A stretch of DNA of 7,552 bases from Prevotellaceae bacterium. GTDB taxonomy: Bacteria; Bacteroidota; Bacteroidia; Bacteroidales; UBA932. This document shows positions 1 to 6,705 of the stretch, in pieces (position 1 is the stretch's first letter; each line of letters starts with the position of its first letter). The stretch spans positions 1 through 7,552 of the forward strand of contig JAISDK010000198.1 of the NCBI GenBank assembly GCA_031264875.1, written 5' to 3'. A program made the position numbers and the translations under genes. The notes below the pieces were generated by a model that saw only the letters and a program-made list of their open reading frames with translations, was not told the origin of the DNA and made no database searches.

Positions 1-1308
1 GTTGATATCCTTACAGGTAAAAAGACGGAAATATACCGCGAATCCCAAAAAACATGGATAGACATCGACAAGGACAATCGCGTCAATTTTCTTCCAAGCG
101 GCAACGGAGCCATAATTATCAGCGACAAAAGCGGATACAGTCACCTCTATCTTCATTCGCGCGACGGCTCGCAGGTCAATCCGATTACGCAGGGCAACTT
201 CACCGTGCTGGACATAGTTAAAATCGACGAAAAGCACAAAACCGTGTATTTTACCTGTTTCAAAGACAATATCGGCTGCACGGATTTCTACCGGGCGTCG
301 TTCGACGGTAAAAACCTGCAGCGGCTGTCATTCGGCAACTACACACACAGAATATCCCTTTCTCCCGGCGCAAAATATTTTGTATCAACATATTCAAACG
401 CTGTCACTCCGCCCGTAACAGCTCTCTACGACACACGGGGAAAACCTGTCATGGAACTCGGCAATTCGCGCAACGAACAGAACGAGATATACGAATGGGC
501 AAAAACAGAGTTTATTACCGTCAAAAGCGACGACGGAAAATACGACTTGCCGATGCGTGTAACACTGCCCGTGAATATGGAAAAGGACAAAAAGTACCCC
601 GTTCTCATACATGTTTACGGAGGACCTGCGGCAGTCAATGTAAGACAGGGCTGGTCAGCAGGTTCCATGTCCAACTGGTATGCCCGTGAAGGCCTGATTC
701 AAGTAGCTATCGATCATCGCGGGAGTCTGCATTTCGGAAAAAGAGGGCAGGACGAAATGCACCGTAATTTGGGTAAAGTAGAGGTCGCCGACTATTCGAC
801 CTGTGTAAAATGGCTGGTAGAAAACGCGCAGGTCGATCCCGAACGTGTTTGTATAAACGGATTCAGCTATGGCGGATATATCACATGCTACTCATTAGTA
901 CATGCTCCCGAAATTTTCACACACGGTATTGCCGGAGGAAGCGTTACCGACTGGATGCTGTACGATGCTCCATATACCGAACGATTTATGGACCACCCGA
1001 AAGAAAATCCCGAAGGGTACAAACAGTCGTCGGTACTTTCACATGCCGGCAATCTGAAGGGAAAACTGCTTCTCACCCATGGCCTTATAGACGAAAATGT
1101 TCATATACAGAACACTTTCCAGCTCGTGAGCGAACTTGAAGACCATAATAAATATTTCGACCTGGTTGTCTATCCATCCTGCCGGCACGGATATGGAGGC
1201 GCAAAATCCTTACATTTCAGAAACTTGCAGATAAAATTCATTTACGAACACTTGCTGAAGAAACCCATTCCCGAAAGACTGAAGAAAGAAATGTCAATCG
1301 AACAGTAA
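1..1308 (+). CDS. dpp4: Dipeptidyl peptidase IV (S9 family serine peptidase), 5'-truncated
   Basis: The reading frame is open from base 1, so this is the C-terminal 435 residues of a longer protein; DPP-IV proteins are usually about 720-760 residues, so roughly 300 N-terminal residues, including any signal peptide, lie outside the window. Residues 1 to about 150 look like the end of the beta-propeller, and the rest is an alpha/beta-hydrolase domain. Visible catalytic residues, in fragment numbering, are Ser289 in GFSYGGY, Asp364 in HGLIDENVH and His396 in CRHGY. Tyr206 in HVYGGP matches the oxyanion tyrosine, and YTERFM and the Asn in DENVH match DPP-IV. The family removes Xaa-Pro or Xaa-Ala dipeptides from peptide N-termini, in Bacteroidota normally in the periplasm or at the cell surface. 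The Glu pair that binds the substrate N-terminus would lie upstream and cannot be checked, so a related S9 specificity is not fully excluded. The GTG at 205 is internal, not a start. uxaA follows after 12 bp. Confidence 0.93.
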   Translation, partial: VDILTGKKTEIYRESQKTWIDIDKDNRVNFLPSGNGAIIISDKSGYSHLYLHSRDGSQVNPITQGNFTVLDIVKIDEKHKTVYFTCFKDNIGCTDFYRASFDGKNLQRLSFGNYTHRISLSPGAKYFVSTYSNAVTPPVTALYDTRGKPVMELGNSRNEQNEIYEWAKTEFITVKSDDGKYDLPMRVTLPVNMEKDKKYPVLIHVYGGPAAVNVRQGWSAGSMSNWYAREGLIQVAIDHRGSLHFGKRGQDEMHRNLGKVEVADYSTCVKWLVENAQVDPERVCINGFSYGGYITCYSLVHAPEIFTHGIAGGSVTDWMLYDAPYTERFMDHPKENPEGYKQSSVLSHAGNLKGKLLLTHGLIDENVHIQNTFQLVSELEDHNKYFDLVVYPSCRHGYGGAKSLHFRNLQIKFIYEHLLKKPIPERLKKEMSIEQ

Positions 1309-1320
1309 CCCAATCAATTA

Positions 1321-2808
1321 ATGAACAGATATATTAAGATCAATCCAGCCGACAATGTTGCAGTAGCCATTGAACGGCTGCCTGCAGGAGAACAGCTGAA
1401 TATCAGCGGTGAAATCATTGTATTGCAGGAAAATATTCAGGCAGGGCATAAAATAGCGCTGCAAAGCTTTACCCCCGGCGACAACATAATAAAGTACGGA
1501 TTGCCGATAGGCCATGCCTCAAAAGACATCGAGCAGGGCGCTCTGATTAATGAAAAAAACATAAAAACCAATCTCGACGGAATACTCGAATATTCGTACA
1601 GTCCCTTGTCCGTTCCGGCATCGAAACCCGAACAGCAATTGACATTCAAGGGCTATCGCCGTAAAAACGGAGATGTCGGCATTCGTAACGAAATATGGAT
1701 TATCCCTACAGTGGGCTGCGTTAATGGAATCATAAACGAACTGGCAACATCTTTGCAAAAGGAAATCGGCGGCGTTGGCGTGGATGCCGTCGTAGCCTAC
1801 CCGCATAACTACGGATGTTCTCAACTGGGAGAAGACCACGAAAATACACGCAACATTTTACGCAACATGGTTCTCCATCCGAATGTCGGAGGAGTGCTGA
1901 TTGCAGGCTTGGGGTGCGAAAACAATCAGCCCGAAGCTTTCCGCAAAATGTTAGGCGATTACGATGCCAGCCGTATAAAATTTCTTGTAGCCCAGGAAGT
2001 GGACGACGAATATGAAGAAGGTATGAAACTCCTCCGCGAAATATACTCCTCCGTATCGCAGGACAGGCGTACAGATGTGCCGCTCAGCGAATTGAAAATA
2101 GGCTTGAAATGCGGCGGGTCCGACGGCTTTTCGGGTATTACTGCCAATCCTCTGCTGGGTGTATTCTCCGATTTTCTTGTAGCACAGGGCGGAACAACCG
2201 TTCTCACCGAAGTCCCCGAAATGTTTGGCGCCGAAACCATACTTATGGGAAGATGTCACAACAGTGAAATATTCGAGAAAACGGTACATCTGATAAACGG
2301 CTTTAAACAGTATTTTATAGCAAACAATCAGCCTGTTTACGAAAATCCCTCCCCCGGCAACAAAGCCGGCGGAATCTCTACACTGGAAGAAAAATCACTT
2401 GGCTGTACCCAAAAATCGGGTTCATCGGCAGTGATGGATGTGCTGATGTATGGCGAAAGACTTAAAACAAAAGGACTGAACCTGTTGAGCGCTCCCGGCA
2501 ACGACCTTGTAGCAAGCACGGCGCTCGCTGCATCGGGCTGTCACATAGTGCTGTTCACCACCGGAAGAGGCACTCCGTTCGGAACATTTGTGCCTACAAT
2601 GAAAATATCGACAAACAGCCTTCTGTTCAACAACAAACCGGGCTGGATAGACTTTAATGCGGGTACCCTGCTCGAAGGCGAAAGCATGCAATCGCTCGCC
2701 GAACGATTCATCCAATTTGTCATAGAAACAGCAAACGGCAAATACGTAAACAACGAAAAGAAAAATTACAGGGAAATATCTATTTTCAAGACAGGAATAA
2801 CCCTCTAA
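1321..2808 (+). CDS. uxaA: Altronate dehydratase (UxaA family)
   Basis: This 495-residue protein has the same length as typical UxaA. The family converts D-altronate to 2-dehydro-3-deoxy-D-gluconate in the cytoplasm, a step in galacturonate breakdown that feeds KDG kinase and aldolase. An N-terminal SAF-type domain (about residues 5-80) precedes the catalytic region, which begins with GYRRKNGDVGIRN (111-123). Conserved family motifs follow: PTVGCVN (Cys133), HNYGCSQLG (Cys166), GLGCENNQ (Cys199), GLKCGGSDGFSG (Cys264) and TTGRGTPFGTFVPT. The conserved Cys and His residues are candidate metal ligands, since UxaA needs iron; that assignment is inference. The C-terminus ISIFKTGITL looks complete. 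The ATG is taken as start because it lies 12 bp after the peptidase stop and begins the SAF domain; there is no Shine-Dalgarno. The short gap suggests cotranscription with the peptidase gene. Galactarate dehydratase (GarD) is a related alternative but is usually longer. No other hexuronate genes are in the window. Confidence 0.93.
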   Translation: MNRYIKINPADNVAVAIERLPAGEQLNISGEIIVLQENIQAGHKIALQSFTPGDNIIKYGLPIGHASKDIEQGALINEKNIKTNLDGILEYSYSPLSVPASKPEQQLTFKGYRRKNGDVGIRNEIWIIPTVGCVNGIINELATSLQKEIGGVGVDAVVAYPHNYGCSQLGEDHENTRNILRNMVLHPNVGGVLIAGLGCENNQPEAFRKMLGDYDASRIKFLVAQEVDDEYEEGMKLLREIYSSVSQDRRTDVPLSELKIGLKCGGSDGFSGITANPLLGVFSDFLVAQGGTTVLTEVPEMFGAETILMGRCHNSEIFEKTVHLINGFKQYFIANNQPVYENPSPGNKAGGISTLEEKSLGCTQKSGSSAVMDVLMYGERLKTKGLNLLSAPGNDLVASTALAASGCHIVLFTTGRGTPFGTFVPTMKISTNSLLFNNKPGWIDFNAGTLLEGESMQSLAERFIQFVIETANGKYVNNEKKNYREISIFKTGITL

Positions 2809-2828
2809 CGGGATTTCGTTTTTTTTTT
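2801..2828 (+). terminator. Weak candidate rho-independent terminator after uxaA
   Basis: A short inverted repeat, AACG (2807-2810) and CGTT (2817-2820), is followed at once by a T run; counting the two T's in the stem, ten T's run from 2819 to 2828. An alternative 3-bp stem pairs CCC (2801-2803) with GGG (2810-2812). Both stems are short and the first overlaps the uxaA stop codon, so only position and T run support the call. It would end the peptidase-uxaA unit before the prs promoter. Confidence 0.35.
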
Positions 2829-2978
2829 CTAAAATTACCGGTAAAGCGGATCGCAGTAAAAGTATTCAAGTTCGCGGGTAAACAAAACCATGCGAAAATA
2901 AATCATTGTCAATCAAAAGATTTTATAGCAGTAACATTCAAAAGAACAAAATCGTGACAGGAATCGGAAATAATGAAT

Positions 2979-2986
2979 TAAATTTG
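2979..2986 (+). promoter_or_regulatory. Bacteroidota -7 promoter element upstream of prs
   Basis: TAAATTTG is an exact match to the Bacteroidota -7 consensus TAnnTTTG. It ends 21 bp before the ATG at 3008, so transcription would begin a few bases later with a short A-rich leader of about 15 nt. I see no good TTTG at the -33 position. If this is the main promoter, the in-frame TTG at 2906 is not in the transcript, which supports ATG 3008 as the prs start. The rest of the interval 2829-3007 holds no other feature I can support. Confidence 0.5.
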
Positions 2987-3007
2987 CAGCCAAAAAAAAT
3001 AGATAAA

Positions 3008-3958
3008 ATGATTGTAAATCATGAGATAAAGTTTTTTGCCGGAAGAGGCAGTAAATATCTGGCTAAGAATATAGCCAGAAGTTACGGAATCGAACTTGGC
3101 GTTTCATCCATCATGGAATTTAGCGATGGAGAGTTTCAACCCTCATTTGATGAAAGCGTTCGCGGAGCGACCGTGTTTATCATACAGTCCACCTTTCCGC
3201 CAAGCGACAACCTGATGGAGCTGCTCCTCATGATAGACGCAGCGCGAAGAGCGTCGGCATATAAAATAGTAGCAGTGATGCCCTATTTCGGCTGGGCGCG
3301 CCAGGACAGGAAAGACAAGCCGCGCTGCTCAATAGGCGCGAAACTTGTAGCCGATATTCTGGTAACCGCTGGCGTTGACCGCGTTATGACTTTAGATCTC
3401 CATGCCGACCAAATACAGGGATTCTTCTCCGTTCCGGTAGATCATGTTTTCGCAAGTTCACTGTTTCTTCCTTACATTCAGAAGACAGCGCTCGACAATC
3501 TGGCTATAGCCGCACCGGATATGGGAGGAGCAAAAAGAGCGAGCGCATACGCTAAAGCAATTGACTGTCCGGTGATTATATGCCACAAGTCACGGGAAAA
3601 GGCCAACGTAGTCGGCGACATGACCGCTATCGGAGAAGTGAAAGGTAAAAACGTGATTGTGATTGACGACATGATTGATACGGCTGGAACTATCACCAAA
3701 GCCGCTGATATGATGATGAGTAAAGAGGCTTTAAGCGTTAGAGCAATGGCTACGCACGCCTTATTCTCGGGACCCGCGTACGAGAGAATACAAAAGTCGG
3801 CTCTGGAAGAAATCATAATAACCGATACTATTCCCCTTAACGAGAATCACAAAATATGCGAAAGTAAAATAAAAATACTGTCCATTGCCGATTTATTTGC
3901 CGACATAATACGCAAAGTTTTCAATTCCGAATCTATCAGCGACACCTTCGTGATGTAG
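3008..3958 (+). CDS. prs: Ribose-phosphate pyrophosphokinase (PRPP synthetase, class I)
   Basis: The cytoplasmic enzyme joins ribose 5-phosphate and ATP to give PRPP and AMP, supplying purine, pyrimidine, histidine, tryptophan and NAD synthesis. From the ATG at 3008 the protein has 316 residues, the normal length. Key motifs are YFGWARQDRK, the metal/ATP-site DLHAD at 130-134, the flexible-loop Lys194 and Arg196 (HKSRE), and the PRPP/ribose-5-phosphate loop DDMIDTAGT at 220-228; these positions closely match those of E. coli Prs. The C-terminus NSESISDTFVM resembles Bacteroidales Prs as I recall it. The frame stays open upstream to a TTG at 2906, which would add 34 residues, but that extension is Lys/Asn-rich, unlike the family, and contains the likely promoter. 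The ATG at 3008 is the only in-frame ATG before the conserved FFAGRGSKYLA. nadK follows after 23 bp, probably in the same transcript. Confidence 0.96.
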   Translation: MIVNHEIKFFAGRGSKYLAKNIARSYGIELGVSSIMEFSDGEFQPSFDESVRGATVFIIQSTFPPSDNLMELLLMIDAARRASAYKIVAVMPYFGWARQDRKDKPRCSIGAKLVADILVTAGVDRVMTLDLHADQIQGFFSVPVDHVFASSLFLPYIQKTALDNLAIAAPDMGGAKRASAYAKAIDCPVIICHKSREKANVVGDMTAIGEVKGKNVIVIDDMIDTAGTITKAADMMMSKEALSVRAMATHALFSGPAYERIQKSALEEIIITDTIPLNENHKICESKIKILSIADLFADIIRKVFNSESISDTFVM

Positions 3959-3981
3959 TTTTCACCTGCAAATATCTGTTA

Positions 3982-4860
3982 ATGGAACAACTAAAGATAG
4001 GCCTGTATGGACGGCCTTCCGGAATGGACAATATCGGGCAATTGAAAACCCTGATAGAAATATTGCAAAAAAAGTCTGTTGTGCATATATATGACCCGTT
4101 TTTGTCCTATTTACAGGAAAAGTTCGGCACAGCAGTTGAATGTGAACGGTTTACTTCGACAAAGGATATTAGCGACGATTTGGTATGCCTGCTTAGCGTG
4201 GGAGGAGACGGTACATTTTTAGAAGCATCGCAATTCTCGATAGAACACAGTATTCCCATCCTCGGACTGAATTTCGGACGTTTGGGTTTTCTTGCGCAAG
4301 TGCCTGCCAATGAAATTGAACCTGCACTCGAAAATCTGTTTGAACATAACTATTCAATAGAAAAGCGAAGTCTTGTAAGCGTATATCAGGGTGAAAGCGA
4401 AACTTTCATCTCCAATGCATTAAACGAGGTGACGGTGCAGAGAAACGACATGACAATGATTAAAACTACAGTCAAAGTGAATGATGAATTACTGTCCTCG
4501 TACTGGTCGGACGGGATATTGATATCGACTCCCACCGGCTCGACGGCATACTCTTTAAGCGCGGGAGGCCCGCTGATGTTGCCCGACACACATAATTTAA
4601 TCATAACCCCTATTGCACCCCACAATCTCAATATACGTCCAACTGTAATGTCGGATACTTCAAAAATACTCGTAGAAGTGGTTACAAGGAAAGGAAATGC
4701 AGTTCTCAGCATGGATAACAAGATGTTTGAAATACCTTCAGGCACAAAAATAACAGTGAAAAAATCACAATCTGTGTTAAATTTTATAAAACTGAAAAAC
4801 TACAGTTTTTTTAAAACGCTACATACCAAGTTAAATTGGGGTATAGACATACGCAATTAG
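3982..4860 (+). CDS. nadK: NAD kinase (ATP-dependent, NadK/PpnK family)
   Basis: This cytoplasmic enzyme phosphorylates NAD to NADP at the 2' hydroxyl of the adenosine ribose and so sets the NADPH supply for biosynthesis. The 292-residue length is normal. The signature GGDGT lies at residues 74-78 with the catalytic Asp76, followed by NFGRLGFL, the LNEV segment, WSDGILISTPTGSTAYSLSA (175-194) and the GGP that ends the second conserved block. IAPHNLNIRPTV fits the conserved region before the C-terminal strands. The N-terminal KIGLYGRP begins the Rossmann-like half. The ATG has no Shine-Dalgarno, as is usual in Bacteroidota. It lies 23 bp after prs with only an imperfect promoter-like site (TAGTTTTC) between them, so cotranscription is likely. 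No frame break or missing active-site residue was seen. Confidence 0.96.
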   Translation: MEQLKIGLYGRPSGMDNIGQLKTLIEILQKKSVVHIYDPFLSYLQEKFGTAVECERFTSTKDISDDLVCLLSVGGDGTFLEASQFSIEHSIPILGLNFGRLGFLAQVPANEIEPALENLFEHNYSIEKRSLVSVYQGESETFISNALNEVTVQRNDMTMIKTTVKVNDELLSSYWSDGILISTPTGSTAYSLSAGGPLMLPDTHNLIITPIAPHNLNIRPTVMSDTSKILVEVVTRKGNAVLSMDNKMFEIPSGTKITVKKSQSVLNFIKLKNYSFFKTLHTKLNWGIDIRN

Positions 4861-4915
4861 GTTTCTAAATGTTAAAATGAATTTTTTAAACGAACAGTGA
4901 CTAATTTCTTTTTAA

Positions 4916-4923
4916 TAACTTTG
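4916..4923 (+). promoter_or_regulatory. Bacteroidota -7 promoter element upstream of the DUF6089-like gene
   Basis: TAACTTTG matches the Bacteroidota -7 consensus TAnnTTTG exactly and is followed by CCGCC. It lies 20 bp before the ATG at 4944, implying a leader of roughly 15 nt. The -33 element is poor (a GTG at 4897-4899 is the nearest resemblance). The 83-bp gap after nadK, with no hairpin terminator visible, suggests that this gene has its own promoter in addition to possible read-through from prs-nadK. Confidence 0.6.
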
Positions 4924-4943
4924 CCGCCAAAATAAGTCTAATT

Positions 4944-5846
4944 ATGATAAGGAAATGGATAGTAATAGTTGTTTTCGTCATTGGATTCTCATCTGCTGTT
5001 TCGGGTCAAATCGAACGAAATAAGAACTCAGTATTCAGAGTAGATAGGACGGAATTGGGTCTTGGTTTAGGCACTACATTTTACTTCGGAGATTTTAACG
5101 AGTTTATGCCTTTCGTCGAGCCGCGTTACTACGGTTCTGTTCTACACAGGTTTTATTTCAATCTCCTGTATGCATTGCGAACAAGTATTTCGTTTGGCAA
5201 TATTGCTGGAAACTCAAGTGGATACCGGGGTGAGATGCCTTTTTACGACCTCAAATATCCCTACGGAAGACCTACGGTGTATTTTAACAGAAACTTTATT
5301 GATTTCAATACAGGTGTAGAGCTTGGATTTCGTCCGTTAGAGCCTGTTATGCATCAGATCAATGAACGGTTTGCCCCTTATGTGTTCCTCGGAGTCGGAG
5401 TAGCCATTGCGTATGCCGATCCAAATGCAAAAAAGGAAGATGCACGTTCAGCGTCTTCCCTGCACCCAAGAATTTATGGTACTACAGATGTTAACTCCGG
5501 CACTATTCAGGCATTCTACATTCCTATTGGTGTGGGATTTAAATATTCTCCATGGAAACGCTGGACGATAGGAGTGGAATGGCAGTTCAAGAAAACATTC
5601 AACGACGATATTGATCGTTTCAACAATGTCAAACCGAGCGAGTTAAATAGCAATAAAAAAGGTTCCCTGTTTATGAATACCGACTGGATATCGTTTCTAG
5701 GAGTATCTGTTTCGTATCGTCTTGCAGTCAAAAGCAAATGCCCGGCAATAATCAGAAGAATTCCTTCCGGACGACTTCTTCATGGAATCAACAGAGATTA
5801 TGACCTGTATGATAACTACAAGGGCGGCAAGAAGAATAAAAAATAA
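4944..5846 (+). CDS. DUF6089-like outer-membrane beta-barrel protein
   Basis: This 300-residue protein begins with a clear signal peptide: basic MIRK, a hydrophobic core, then a small-residue stretch SAVSG with likely cleavage after Gly21, before Gln22. The mature part alternates polar and aromatic residues in short strands typical of a small porin-like barrel. Segments that resemble DUF6089 are GLGTTFYFGDFN (about 41-52), FAPYVFLGVGV (143-153) and IPIGVGFKYSPWKRWTIGVE (193-212) followed by KKTFNDDIDRF (216-226). After the last strand-like segment SVSYRLA (ending at 261) there is a basic 39-residue tail with one Cys266 and a Lys-rich end, GGKKNKK. The family's molecular function is not known. 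As I recall, in Bacteroidota it often sits after nadK and before uppS and bamA, which hints at an envelope role; here the uppS-bamA part is not next door. The family assignment is from remembered motifs, without a search. Confidence 0.75.
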   Translation: MIRKWIVIVVFVIGFSSAVSGQIERNKNSVFRVDRTELGLGLGTTFYFGDFNEFMPFVEPRYYGSVLHRFYFNLLYALRTSISFGNIAGNSSGYRGEMPFYDLKYPYGRPTVYFNRNFIDFNTGVELGFRPLEPVMHQINERFAPYVFLGVGVAIAYADPNAKKEDARSASSLHPRIYGTTDVNSGTIQAFYIPIGVGFKYSPWKRWTIGVEWQFKKTFNDDIDRFNNVKPSELNSNKKGSLFMNTDWISFLGVSVSYRLAVKSKCPAIIRRIPSGRLLHGINRDYDLYDNYKGGKKNKK

Positions 5847-5873
5847 TGCTAATGTTTTAACCTGACACAGACT

Positions 5874-6698
5874 TCATCTTAATGCTGATTTCAAAGCCTT
5901 GTATCCCGCAAGGCTCACTTTTAGCCATTCCCCGTTTTTCAACAGTACCTGCTGATTTTGTTTGCCATACGATTCGATTGCCGAAATGTACTCGATATTG
6001 ACAATATACGACCTGTGAACCCTTATAAACAGACTCTTGGGAAGATGAGATTCAAAATACTTCATAGTCTGCTCTTTAAGATATTTACCGTCATTGGAGA
6101 TAATCATCACATAATCGCCTTCCGAACGGAAATAAACAATGTTATTAACAGTAATTACCTTTATTGTTTGCTTGGTTTTCACCATGATACGTTCTATTAT
6201 TTCCACATCCGCAGATTCATTCTCTCCGGATTCACACTGTCCGGATTCCGTTTTTAAAGACTGAGCCTGCTCGCGTTCTATTTCAATATGCTGTAAACCG
6301 ACATAAAAACAAAGAATAAATATGATATAAAGCATCAGACTGACAAGTCCCTTCATCGGTAAAGTGGAAACAAGTACAAGTACGTCAGCTTCGTCCAGAA
6401 ACAGATAATCCAAAAAATATCCCGTTCCTACCCCCAGGGCAACGATGATAATTCCCAATACGCCATAGCTGATAAATCGCTGCATCTGCATGAAAGTCTC
6501 ATATTTCCCGTACTGCAGAACAATCCAAAGCATAACTCCCAGACCCGCCTGCAAAATCGCATGGAACAGTGCATCGACAAACAGTATCCCGAATGAAACG
6601 GGAACAAGCAATGACATGGACATGGCATGCAGCAAGGCATAGACCGTCCATAGAAAGGCATATAAAAATATTCTTATTTTGTTTTCCAGTAATGGCAT
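5874..6698 (-). CDS. Membrane-anchored LytTR-domain transcription regulator
   Basis: Starting at ATG 6698 the product has 274 residues; the codon just before it is TTG, a possible but less likely start. The N-terminal half has four hydrophobic segments at about 10-32, 36-62, 75-98 and 110-136. A charged linker follows, including the acidic ESGQCESGENES (151-162). Residues about 170-273 form a LytTR DNA-binding domain, with VYFRSEGDYVMI, KYFESHLPKSLFIRVHRSYI and VNIEYISAIE as typical conserved stretches. LytTR domains bind DNA through a beta-fold and usually sit behind a response-regulator receiver domain; here no receiver or histidine kinase domain is present, so the protein would act as a one-component regulator at the inner membrane (inference). 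It follows the LiaF-like gene by 7 bp and is surely cotranscribed. The gene ends convergently with the DUF6089-like gene, 27 bp away; I see no hairpin in that gap. The signal sensed and the target genes are unknown. Confidence 0.88.
   Translation of the reverse strand: MPLLENKIRIFLYAFLWTVYALLHAMSMSLLVPVSFGILFVDALFHAILQAGLGVMLWIVLQYGKYETFMQMQRFISYGVLGIIIVALGVGTGYFLDYLFLDEADVLVLVSTLPMKGLVSLMLYIIFILCFYVGLQHIEIEREQAQSLKTESGQCESGENESADVEIIERIMVKTKQTIKVITVNNIVYFRSEGDYVMIISNDGKYLKEQTMKYFESHLPKSLFIRVHRSYIVNIEYISAIESYGKQNQQVLLKNGEWLKVSLAGYKALKSALR
6225..6248. repeat. 9-bp direct repeat at 15-bp period within the LytTR gene linker
   Basis: TCCGGATTC occurs at 6225-6233 and again at 6240-6248, a 15-bp period. 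On the coding strand this gives two in-frame five-residue units, ESGQC and ESGEN, in the acidic linker between the membrane part and the LytTR domain. It looks like a small in-frame duplication in a flexible linker. Confidence 0.7.
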
Positions 6699-6705
6699 CA
6701 AGCGG

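Noticed and set aside
1321..2808. Galactarate dehydratase (GarD) instead of altronate dehydratase
   Set aside because: The 495-residue length and the remembered motif pattern fit UxaA better; the families are related, so a search against both would be the decisive test.
2890..2901. A four-codon ATG reading frame (ATG CGA AAA TAA) upstream of prs as a possible leader peptide
   Set aside because: It encodes only three residues, lies upstream of the likely prs promoter, and shows no attenuator hairpins or regulatory codons.
3478..3816. A 112-residue open frame on the minus strand inside prs
   Set aside because: It lies wholly within a strongly conserved gene on the other strand and shows no recognisable motifs. 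Other antisense open frames inside uxaA, nadK and the DUF6089-like gene were dropped for the same reason.
3956..3963. TAGTTTTC between prs and nadK as a promoter -7 element
   Set aside because: It misses the final G of TAnnTTTG, overlaps the prs stop codon, and the 23-bp gap is better explained by cotranscription.
5847..5873. A shared bidirectional terminator in the convergent gap
   Set aside because: The 27-bp gap shows no inverted repeat of useful length and no strong T run on either strand.
5958..6257. A 99-residue plus-strand open frame opposite the LytTR gene
   Set aside because: It is antisense to the clearly conserved LytTR domain, and its sequence resembles no known family.
5874..6698. 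Calling the LytTR protein an ordinary LytR/AlgR response regulator
   Set aside because: The N-terminal half is four hydrophobic helices and lacks a receiver domain with its phospho-acceptor Asp.
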